Source: an uncultured Algibacter sp. (GTDB lineage: Bacteria > Bacteroidota > Bacteroidia > Flavobacteriales > Flavobacteriaceae). Taken from it: 64,000 bases of DNA. How positions within the stretch are numbered: the first letter of the stretch is position 1; each line of letters starts with the position of its first letter. The notes below the pieces were generated by a model. The model had not been told where the DNA came from and searched no databases. It saw only the letters and a program-made list of their open reading frames with translations. This document shows, piece after piece, positions 36,047-43,650 of the stretch. The stretch is taken from NCBI GenBank assembly GCA_937958265.1, contig CALGNX010000017.1:62001-126000 (forward strand), given 5' to 3'. The position numbers and the translations under genes are program-made.

Positions 36047-36424
36047 TTAGGATTTAGATGTTTTATTTAAAAATTTATCAAATAAAGTTAACATCTTTAA
36101 ATTTATTTGTTCATTATTTGGCTTTTTATTTCCAATGTACAAAATCATGAAAGCATGAGGCGTTGTTAAGTTTTTAAAAAGGCTCGATTTATTAAGCCTG
36201 TAAGACTCTCTTAATAAACGCTTAATATGATTTCTATCCACTGCTGTTTTAAATTTTCGCTTACTTACAGAAACACCTGTTTTTGTATTAACATTATCGT
36301 TAAATGTTGTACTTAAATACACTAAACGAAGTGGATAAGCAGAAACGGACTGCCCTTCTGTAAATAGTAAATCAATTAGTTTTTTACTTTTAAGTTTGTC
36401 TTTTTTGCCGTAGTTAAAATTCAA
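36047..36424 (-). CDS. rnpA: Ribonuclease P protein component
   Basis: Protein cofactor of RNase P, which matures tRNA 5' ends. The 125 residues contain the RNR signature: KRKFKTAVDRNHIKRLLRES (about 55-75), preceded by the GVSVSKRKFK segment. The start appears to be a TTG at 36424, giving MNFNYGKKDKLKSKKLIDLLF as the family N-terminus; no ATG is available upstream in frame. It does not lie beside rpmH, unlike in many bacteria. Confidence 0.92.
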   Translation of the reverse strand: MNFNYGKKDKLKSKKLIDLLFTEGQSVSAYPLRLVYLSTTFNDNVNTKTGVSVSKRKFKTAVDRNHIKRLLRESYRLNKSSLFKNLTTPHAFMILYIGNKKPNNEQINLKMLTLFDKFLNKTSKS

Positions 36425-36509
36425 GAAAATGTATTTTTGTTGTTTTCAAAAATAGTTAAAACTATAAACTTTCAAGCATATTGATTTAATTTAAAAATAC
36501 TAGAAAACA

Positions 36510-36535
36510 CAAAAACCACAATAAAGTGGTTTTTG
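36510..36535 (-). terminator. Terminator after the DUF885 gene
   Basis: Stem CAAAAACCAC/GTGGTTTTTG with a six-base loop (arms 36510-36519 and 36526-36535). It lies between the DUF885 stop and rnpA on the minus strand. Confidence 0.8.
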
Positions 36536-36649
36536 TATCAATAAAATATGTAAAATAATATAATTTTATTTTAATGTTCTAACTCATTTGTAAGGCGTTA
36601 AATTTAATATTTTGATACTTTACAAACGATTAAAAAAAACAATTTATAT

Positions 36650-38476
36650 TTATTTTTTGGAAGCTATATATTCTTCAACAAAATCTTCTAAAACGTTTAA
36701 TGGAATGGCACCATGTGAAATTATTACTTCGTGAAATTCTCGAATATCAAATTTATTCCCAAGCACTTTTTTAGCATTCTCACGTAATTCTAAAATTTTT
36801 AACATACCAATTTTATAAGCTGTTGCTTGGCTAGGCATTACAATGTGCCTTTCTACCATTTTTATGCCATCTAACTCGGCATTTGGTGTATTTTCTGTAT
36901 AATATGCTATACCTTCTTCTCGTGTCCATTTTTTAGCATGAATTCCGGTGTCTACAACCAATCTGCAAGCGCGCCAAAGCTCCATAGCTAAACGGCCAAA
37001 ATCTGAGTAAGGATCTGCATAAAAACCCATTTCTTTTGGAATAAATTCTGAGTACAAGCCCCATCCTTCTGTATAAGCTGTATAGCCACCAAATTTTCTA
37101 AACATAGGTACATCTTCCAATTCTTGCTGAATAGCTAATTGCATATGGTGTCCTGGAATACCTTCGTGATAAGCCAAGGCTTCCATTTGATAGGTTGGCA
37201 TTGATTCCATGTCGTATAAATTTGCATAATAAATACCTGGTCTAGAGCCATCTGCTGCTGGGCGATTATAAAATGCTTTTCCTGCAGATTGTTCTCTAAA
37301 AGCTTCCACAGCCTTAACTATTATGTCTGCTTTTGGTTTCGATATAAAAATTTCATCCAATCTTGTTTTCATGCTATCAATAAGCTTTACAGCTTTAGCT
37401 AAATAGGCATCTTTTCCCTCTTGATTAGCTGGGTAGTAAAATTGCTTATCTGTTTTCATAAACTCAAAGAAAGCTTTTAAATCGCCTTTAAATTCTACTT
37501 GCTCTCTTATAGCATTCATTTCACCATGAATTCTCTTAACTTCGGCTAAGCCAATGTCGTGAATTTCGTTTGCAGTTAAATTGGTAGTTGTTGTTCTTTT
37601 TAAAGCACTGTTGTAAAACGCTTCACCATTAGGAAACTTCCAAGCACCGTGGTCGGAATTTGATCTTTCCTTTTGTGCGTTCATAAATAAAATAAGCGCG
37701 TTGTAAGCTGGTTTTACCGATGTTATTAATGCATTTTTAGCTTGATTTTGTAAATTGATTTTAGCGGCTTCTTCAATTTCTAATTTATTTACTTTGGTTA
37801 CAAAATCTTTAAGCAATGCACTTGGATTACTTGTATTCTCAAAAGGTTCACCCACTAAAATATTTTCAGAATCTTGTACTATTTTATCATAAACAAACTT
37901 TGGTGGCATAATACCAATAGCTTCGCGTGCCTTTAAATTTTCAATTAATTGTAGGAAATATGGCTTAAAAGCATGTAACCTTGAAATGTAAGCTTCGGCA
38001 TCTGAAATGCTATCAATACGATGCATATTTATTAAAAATGCAGGTTTACCAGACTGGGCACCAAACATTTGATTTACAGGGTAATTATGTAACCTAAATT
38101 TATAATCTTCAATATAATTCTCTACACCCTGTTTAAATAGGGTATAACTTAGTAAAGCATCTTTGGAAAGGGCTTCTGTGTTTACAGAATCGGTTAACCA
38201 AATTAACTCTTCTTTCTTAATTTCCAAGCTTCTTTCGGCAAATTCCGGAGTATTATCGTTTAATTTTCCGTAATCTTTTTTAATACCTAGGCGTGTTTGA
38301 AATTCCGGACTTCTATCCACACCAGCATCAAATGACTTTTGGAAATAAGCGTTAACTTTTTCTGTTTCTGCTTCAATTTCATCAATTGTAAGTGTCTTTT
38401 TTTGTTCGTTTTTACACGATAAAAATACTGCAAATGCAGTAAAAATTAAAAGGGATTTTGAGATGAGTTGTTTCAT
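36650..38476 (-). CDS. DUF885 family lipoprotein, putative zinc metallopeptidase
   Basis: The 608 residues start with a lipoprotein signal (FLSC, Cys21). The C-terminal half carries the DUF885 metal motif HEGIPGHH (437-444) with a downstream Glu470 in TAYTEGWGLY, an HExxxxHH-like zinc site. The N-terminal half is helical. Family members are annotated as putative dipeptidyl or oligopeptidases, though few are characterised. Probably periplasmic or surface-anchored. It sits 39 bases after an M1 peptidase gene and forms a peptidase operon with it and the subtilase. Confidence 0.87.
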   Translation of the reverse strand: MKQLISKSLLIFTAFAVFLSCKNEQKKTLTIDEIEAETEKVNAYFQKSFDAGVDRSPEFQTRLGIKKDYGKLNDNTPEFAERSLEIKKEELIWLTDSVNTEALSKDALLSYTLFKQGVENYIEDYKFRLHNYPVNQMFGAQSGKPAFLINMHRIDSISDAEAYISRLHAFKPYFLQLIENLKAREAIGIMPPKFVYDKIVQDSENILVGEPFENTSNPSALLKDFVTKVNKLEIEEAAKINLQNQAKNALITSVKPAYNALILFMNAQKERSNSDHGAWKFPNGEAFYNSALKRTTTTNLTANEIHDIGLAEVKRIHGEMNAIREQVEFKGDLKAFFEFMKTDKQFYYPANQEGKDAYLAKAVKLIDSMKTRLDEIFISKPKADIIVKAVEAFREQSAGKAFYNRPAADGSRPGIYYANLYDMESMPTYQMEALAYHEGIPGHHMQLAIQQELEDVPMFRKFGGYTAYTEGWGLYSEFIPKEMGFYADPYSDFGRLAMELWRACRLVVDTGIHAKKWTREEGIAYYTENTPNAELDGIKMVERHIVMPSQATAYKIGMLKILELRENAKKVLGNKFDIREFHEVIISHGAIPLNVLEDFVEEYIASKK

Positions 38477-38515
38477 TTTATTTTTAGTATATAAAACTAT
38501 TAGTTAATTAAATTA

Positions 38516-40327
38516 TTACTTTTTATTATTATCTTTATTAATATCTGCCATTAAATTTTTTGGATCGATTTGAACAGATGCTATGGTTTTTGAAGTTTCG
38601 AAAGTATAGGTTGGATATGCCCAAGCCCAATCTTTAATAAGCGTTGCCGAGGTTGGTTTTTCACCACGCATCATTTGTAACGGAATATAGAAATCTTCGG
38701 TACTTCCATCTGTATAAGTTACCAAAATATCTAGAGGCATAGGCATAAGACCCAAACGCTCTAAGGTAACAGATTGCCCTGAAATGGTTTTCACGGCATA
38801 ATCAATAGTGTTTGTGGTTTGCCCAAAATCAATTAAATACCAATCTAACTCTAAACCCGATATTTTTTCGGCTGTTCTAATAACATCCAAAGGTTTTGGG
38901 TGTTTAAAAGCAAAGTCTGTAAAGTATTTTTTAATGGTTTTTTTTAAATTTTCGTCGCCAATAACATAGCCTAATTGCGCTAAAAATACAGCACCTTTAC
39001 TGTAGGCAGAAATTCCGTAAGATTGGTTAAAATTATAACGATCTGCATGGGTAGTAAGCGGTTGCTCTTTACCAGATTTAGCTAAATATAAATAACCTTT
39101 ATAAGCATTTTCATTTGGATTTGCTTTGCCTTCATTAAAAATATCATTCATAGCCCAATTACTTATGTAGGTTGTAAAGCCCTCGTCCATCCATTCGTGT
39201 TTTGCTTCATTGGAAGCTAACAAAAACTGAAACCAGGTGTGCGCCATTTCGTGCGCGGTAACACCCACTAAACTACCAAATTTACGTTCGCCAGTAATTA
39301 GTGTACTCATGGCATATTCCATACCTCCATCGCCACCTTGAATAATAGAATATTGATCGTAAGGATAAGCACCAATATTTTCGGAAAAATATTGCATTAA
39401 TTCCACAGTTTTGGACTGTAATTTTTCCCAATTTGTTTTATACTCTTTACTTAAGGCGTTTTTGTAATAGAAGTTTAAAAGTGGGCCATTAGGTACTTGT
39501 TTGGTATCATGTATATAATCTGGATCGGCAGCCCAAGTAAAGTCGTGTACGTTGGGCGCTTTAAAATGAAGTGTTTTTTTATTGCCTTCTACCAGCACAT
39601 CATTTTGCAAATAACCGGTGCCACCAACAACATAACTTTTATCAATGGTTAGTTTTACTTCAAAATCACCCCAAACACTATGGAATTCTCTACCAATATA
39701 TGGGTCTGCGTGCCAACCTTCAAAATCGTATTCTGCCAGTTTAGGGTACCATTGCGTCATGGATAATGCTACACCTTCTTTATTATTTCTACCAGAGCGA
39801 CGAATTTGAGCAGGTACTTGCGCATCAAAAATCATATCGAAAGTTACGCGCTCTCCCGGCTGGATAGGCTGTGCTAAAACAACCTCTAAGACAGTACCAA
39901 CAGTTTCATGTTTTATGGTTACACCATTTTGTTTTAGTGAGTTTACTTTAATGTATCCAATTTCTTTTGGTTGTAATTTACTAATTCTGTTGCCAACTCT
40001 AGAGTCTGGATCTGCAATGGTTTGTGAGCGTACATCCATTTCGCTACCTGGCTGAAAGGCATTAAAATATAAATGGTAAAAAACTTTATTTAAAACATCT
40101 GGTGAGTTATTGGTGTACACTAATTTTTGTGTGCCTTTGTATTGATAGGTGTTTACATCCATATCAATAGCCATCTTGTAATCCACATGCTGCTGCCAAT
40201 ACCCTGGTGCATTATTTGCAGTTTTTTTTGGGGTTTGTGGCAAAGAAATAGTAGTGTTTTTTACACTGCTACACGATAACAATAAAAATATAATTAGAGT
40301 GGAAATAAAAAAACGATTCATAAACAT
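38516..40327 (-). CDS. M1 family metallopeptidase lipoprotein
   Basis: Zinc aminopeptidase. The 603 residues start with a lipoprotein signal (LLLSC, Cys19) and an N-terminal beta domain (about 40-290). The catalytic domain shows HEMAH at 359-363 and the third zinc ligand Glu382 in WMDEGF, with exact M1 spacing. The exopeptidase motif that is usually GxMEN appears as GGMEYAMS (about 334-341). The canonical Asn is replaced by Tyr, so strict aminopeptidase specificity is uncertain. No ERAP-like C-terminal repeat. Placed between subtilase and DUF885 genes on the same strand. Confidence 0.9.
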   Translation of the reverse strand: MFMNRFFISTLIIFLLLSCSSVKNTTISLPQTPKKTANNAPGYWQQHVDYKMAIDMDVNTYQYKGTQKLVYTNNSPDVLNKVFYHLYFNAFQPGSEMDVRSQTIADPDSRVGNRISKLQPKEIGYIKVNSLKQNGVTIKHETVGTVLEVVLAQPIQPGERVTFDMIFDAQVPAQIRRSGRNNKEGVALSMTQWYPKLAEYDFEGWHADPYIGREFHSVWGDFEVKLTIDKSYVVGGTGYLQNDVLVEGNKKTLHFKAPNVHDFTWAADPDYIHDTKQVPNGPLLNFYYKNALSKEYKTNWEKLQSKTVELMQYFSENIGAYPYDQYSIIQGGDGGMEYAMSTLITGERKFGSLVGVTAHEMAHTWFQFLLASNEAKHEWMDEGFTTYISNWAMNDIFNEGKANPNENAYKGYLYLAKSGKEQPLTTHADRYNFNQSYGISAYSKGAVFLAQLGYVIGDENLKKTIKKYFTDFAFKHPKPLDVIRTAEKISGLELDWYLIDFGQTTNTIDYAVKTISGQSVTLERLGLMPMPLDILVTYTDGSTEDFYIPLQMMRGEKPTSATLIKDWAWAYPTYTFETSKTIASVQIDPKNLMADINKDNNKK

Positions 40328-40398
40328 TTATAGAATTGAAAAGAGGTTGCTTCTAGTTAAAGTATTAACCCGAAAACAACCTCAAAATTTATAGTATA

Positions 40399-42006
40399 CT
40401 ATTTTGCTAATTTTGCAGCCATAATTAGTGCATTATAAGCATTCGCTATTTTAGCTGATTTACTTAAAGCCGCAAAAGGTCTGACGTCTGAGGCATTTCC
40501 TCCAACAACAACCTTAGTATTTATAGCTAAACCAGAATCCATAATAACTTGCTTCACTTTTGCCGCACTTAAACTAGGATATTGCGAACGAATTAAAGCT
40601 GCTATACCTGCAACACCTGGAGCGGCCATAGAAGTACCTCCTTTGGTATCATATTCGTTTTCTGGAGTTGTGGAATATATACTTGCTCCAGGTGCAAAAA
40701 CATCTACATTTTGCTTGCCGTAGTTGGAAAAGCCAGCAACCATTCCAGACCCGTATTTTGGAGCTAAAGCACCCACACGTATATATGTATCTGAAACCTC
40801 TACACCATTTACGTTATCGTCTGGGAAATTTGCAGCCGTATCCACGTCTTCACTACTATTTCCTGCAGCATGTACAAAGACTACATCTTTTTTTCCGGCG
40901 TAGGCGATAGCATCGCGAACCCAATCGCTATGTGTAGAGAAGCTTTTACCAAAACTACCGTTTATTACTTTAGCGCCATTATCAACAGCATAACGAATTG
41001 CTAAAGCTACATCTTTATCATACTCATCGCCATTAGGTACAGCTCTTATACTCATAATCTCTACGTTGTTTGCTACACCATTGGCACCTTTTCCGTTATT
41101 GCGTACCCCAGCAATAATACCCGCAACGTGTGTACCATGGCTTTCACTTTTTTTAACAGGTTTTACATTACCGTTACCGTAAAACTTAGTAGACATATCA
41201 TTAGCATCATCGCCTGTAACACGGCCTTTCAAATCTTTATTTAAATTAAAATTTAAACGCTCGTTTATACTTACTAAACCGTTTTCAATTTCTTTTAAAG
41301 CGTCTGCCATAGAGTCTTGCCCATTGCTAAACATATAATTTGCTATTTGTTTTGCTTGTGCTAAGGTTTCATTTTCAGCAGGAATGGATGCAACTTCTTT
41401 TTTAGTATAATCTTTTTTACCAAAGTGCTTGGTTAATGCTTGGTCTGCTGTTTTTATTTGCTGATAAATTTGCTCATATTGTGTTTTTCTACCTAACCAT
41501 GTTTCATATTCTTTTTCATATTCTGCTTTGGCTTTGGCGTAATCAGGATTGCTTGTATCTCCACTAGCTAAAATTCTAACAAATTCCAATTGTTCGTCAT
41601 ACCCATCGCCTAAAAAGTTCCAACCATGAACATCATCAATATAGCCGTTTTTGTCATCATCTTTTCCATTTCCTGCAATTTCGCCTGTATTAGTCCAAAT
41701 AACAGCATTTAAATCTTCATGGTCAATATCGATTCCAGAATCAATAACGGCCACAATAACTTTTTTACCTTTTTTATTTTTAATAATTTCAGCGTAAGCT
41801 TTATCCACACTCATACCAGGGATGGTATCTTTTACTAAATCTAAATGCCCCCAATTATGCTTTTCAGCTTCTGTAAGTTCAGAAACTTTTAGTGGCGAAG
41901 TGTCTATATTTTCCAGAGGTATAGATAAAACGGAAGCACTTCCGCCACAGCCAAACATTAGGGTTGCCAAACATGCAGATGTTGCTAATAATTTAATTGT
42001 TTTCAT
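40399..42006 (-). CDS. Subtilisin-like (S8) serine peptidase lipoprotein with a large helical insertion
   Basis: The 535 residues start with a lipoprotein signal (FGC, Cys20). The triad is complete: Asp89 in VIDSGID, His290 in SHGTHVAG, and Ser in GGTSMAAPGVAG (about 458). Asp and His lie 201 residues apart (32 in subtilisin). The insertion begins with a calcium-loop-like KDDDKNGYIDD (115-125) and continues as a charged, mostly helical region (about 140-265). This form occurs in Bacteroidota. It is anchored at the cell surface or periplasmic face and probably takes part in peptide nutrition with the M1 and DUF885 enzymes. Confidence 0.9.
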   Translation of the reverse strand: MKTIKLLATSACLATLMFGCGGSASVLSIPLENIDTSPLKVSELTEAEKHNWGHLDLVKDTIPGMSVDKAYAEIIKNKKGKKVIVAVIDSGIDIDHEDLNAVIWTNTGEIAGNGKDDDKNGYIDDVHGWNFLGDGYDEQLEFVRILASGDTSNPDYAKAKAEYEKEYETWLGRKTQYEQIYQQIKTADQALTKHFGKKDYTKKEVASIPAENETLAQAKQIANYMFSNGQDSMADALKEIENGLVSINERLNFNLNKDLKGRVTGDDANDMSTKFYGNGNVKPVKKSESHGTHVAGIIAGVRNNGKGANGVANNVEIMSIRAVPNGDEYDKDVALAIRYAVDNGAKVINGSFGKSFSTHSDWVRDAIAYAGKKDVVFVHAAGNSSEDVDTAANFPDDNVNGVEVSDTYIRVGALAPKYGSGMVAGFSNYGKQNVDVFAPGASIYSTTPENEYDTKGGTSMAAPGVAGIAALIRSQYPSLSAAKVKQVIMDSGLAINTKVVVGGNASDVRPFAALSKSAKIANAYNALIMAAKLAK

Positions 42007-42035
42007 TGTTGTATTTGAATTAGTAGTTTGAATAT

Positions 42036-42896
42036 TTAATTAAAAATTTCTTGGGTTGTATAAACATCTTTTAACCTTACGCCTTTTTCGGTATTTTTAA
42101 CGGTAATAATTTCGTGGTGTGCATCATGCTCCAAAAACAAATAAAAATTTTCGGCTGCAGCCATAGCTAAAAATACTTCTTTTTCGTTAAGCGTTAACAA
42201 GGGCCTAGTATCGTACCCCATAACATAAGGTAATGGCAAATGCCCTACTGTTGGCAATAAATCTGCCATAAACGCTATGGTTTTATCTTTATATTTAATT
42301 AATGGAATCATTTGTTTATCTGTATGCCCATTTGCAAAAAAAACATCAAAACCAAGTGCGGAATTTTTAAGCAAGTTTCCATTTGGAAGATTAGTAAATT
42401 TTAATTGTCCACTAGCTTCTATAGGTAGAATATTTTCTTTTAAAAATGAAGCACGTTCTCTTTTATTTGGCTCTGTAGCCCATTTCCAATGGTCTCGGTT
42501 GCTCCAAAAGTAAGCGTTTTTAAAAGCGGGCTCGTAACCTGTTCTGTCTTTATTCCATTGTATGCTACCACCACAATGATCAAAATGTAAATGCGTCATA
42601 AAAACATCTGTAATATCATCTCGATGGAAACCATACATTTTTAAGGAAGCATCTAAACTAAAATTACCCCAAGGGTGGTAGTAACTAAAAAACTTGCTAG
42701 ACTGCTTATTCCCCATACCATTATCAATTAATATTAGCCTATTACCATCTTCAATAAGTAAACAGCGTGTTGCAATATCAACCATATTATTGACGTCTGC
42801 AGGATTTGTTTGTTGCCACAACGTTTTTGGCACAACACCAAACATGGCGCCACCGTCGAGTTTTAAATTACCGGCATTTATAGGAAATAAGTTCAT
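42036..42896 (-). CDS. Metallo-beta-lactamase-fold hydrolase
   Basis: The 286 residues show the binuclear zinc motif THLHFDHCGG (101-110; His102, His104, Asp106, His107). Further metal ligands fall near NGHTDKQ (about 195) and LEHDAHHE (about 262-269). No signal peptide, so cytoplasmic. The layout resembles AHL lactonase/quorum-quenching-type and other MBL hydrolases, but the substrate is not identifiable. It lies 29 bases before the subtilase gene on the same strand and divergent from the TonB-receptor locus. Confidence 0.87.
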   Translation of the reverse strand: MNLFPINAGNLKLDGGAMFGVVPKTLWQQTNPADVNNMVDIATRCLLIEDGNRLILIDNGMGNKQSSKFFSYYHPWGNFSLDASLKMYGFHRDDITDVFMTHLHFDHCGGSIQWNKDRTGYEPAFKNAYFWSNRDHWKWATEPNKRERASFLKENILPIEASGQLKFTNLPNGNLLKNSALGFDVFFANGHTDKQMIPLIKYKDKTIAFMADLLPTVGHLPLPYVMGYDTRPLLTLNEKEVFLAMAAAENFYLFLEHDAHHEIITVKNTEKGVRLKDVYTTQEIFN

Positions 42897-42993
42897 ACAA
42901 CCGTAAAACTAAGAAATAAGTGGTAAAGCATAAGAGACGTTAAGTTTTTATTAAGAATAAAATAGGCAATAAACATTTAAGTTTTTAGAAAAA

Positions 42994-43009
42994 TATATTT
43001 GTACTTTTG
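42994..43009 (+). promoter_or_regulatory. Two adjacent Bacteroidota -7 boxes before the small Cys/His protein gene
   Basis: TATATTTG (42994-43001) is followed without a gap by TACTTTTG (43002-43009). Both fit TAnnTTTG, so two start points eight bases apart are possible, 20-30 bases before the start codon. Confidence 0.5.
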
Positions 43010-43034
43010 ATCTTTTTTTAAAAACTAGGTCTAA

Positions 43035-43418
43035 TTGAAGGTTTTTTTTTCTTATTTATTATTATTCTCATTAGCGTTTAGACCGCTTTATAATTTGGGC
43101 TATGTGGCCTATTTTGAGCTAAACATAGACTATGTTATCGAAACCTACTGCATAAATAAAGAAAAACCAAAATTAAAATGTAACGGTAAATGCCATTTAG
43201 CAAAGCAGTTGGCATTTAGTTCAGAAGCAGAAAATACCGAAAAAAGTTTTTTTTTAAGTACAATTTACGAGGCTTTTATTCCTGTATATTTTCAAGATTA
43301 CAGTACATCTTTAAGTATTAAGTTTTATAAAATGTTTACTGTAAACAATTGGAGTTATTGTAAACATTATACTTCTGTTTATAAACACCACCACGATAGG
43401 CCTCCCCAGGTAATGTAA
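43035..43418 (+). CDS. Small Cys/His-rich protein upstream of a TonB receptor
   Basis: The 127 residues appear to start at TTG 43035 (no upstream ATG), giving a hydrophobic N-terminus (KVFFSYLLLFSLAFRPLYNL) that may be a signal or a membrane helix. The central YCINKEKPKLKCNGKCHLAK has three cysteines in a pattern I recall from small flavobacterial proteins next to metal-uptake genes; the tail has a His cluster (YKHHHDRP). Metal binding is an inference. It sits about 230 bases before the TonB receptor. Function unknown. Confidence 0.65.
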   Translation: MKVFFSYLLLFSLAFRPLYNLGYVAYFELNIDYVIETYCINKEKPKLKCNGKCHLAKQLAFSSEAENTEKSFFLSTIYEAFIPVYFQDYSTSLSIKFYKMFTVNNWSYCKHYTSVYKHHHDRPPQVM

Positions 43419-43434
43419 CACCAATGTAGTATAA

Positions 43435-43452
43435 GTTCAAATTAATTTGAAC
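43435..43452. promoter_or_regulatory. Perfect 18 bp palindrome between the small Cys/His gene and the TonB receptor
   Basis: GTTCAAATTAATTTGAAC, followed by a short CATTTTTC. It could be an operator for a dimeric regulator or a weak terminator. See also the inverted repeat at 43592-43616. Confidence 0.4.
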
Positions 43453-43591
43453 CATTTTTCATGTAAAATTGAACATAAGCATATAGCTTTTGCTATGGTT
43501 TTATGTTTGATAATGTAGATTTAGTATGGTAAAACATTATGCCATTTAGTTTACGTTAAAATAGAAGTACTACATTGTTACGTATAATTAA

Positions 43592-43616
43592 TTTGGAACA
43601 TTAAAAATGTACCAAA
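43592..43616. promoter_or_regulatory. Imperfect inverted repeat before the TonB receptor
   Basis: TTTGGAACAT and ATGTACCAAA are inverted repeats with one mismatch, separated by five bases, ending 34 bases before the receptor ATG. Position and symmetry suit a repressor site. The half-site TTGGAAC resembles TTTGAAC of the palindrome 140 bases upstream. Confidence 0.4.
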
Positions 43617-43650
43617 TCTTCTCTTTTTTTATTCTATTAAATTTTATTAA

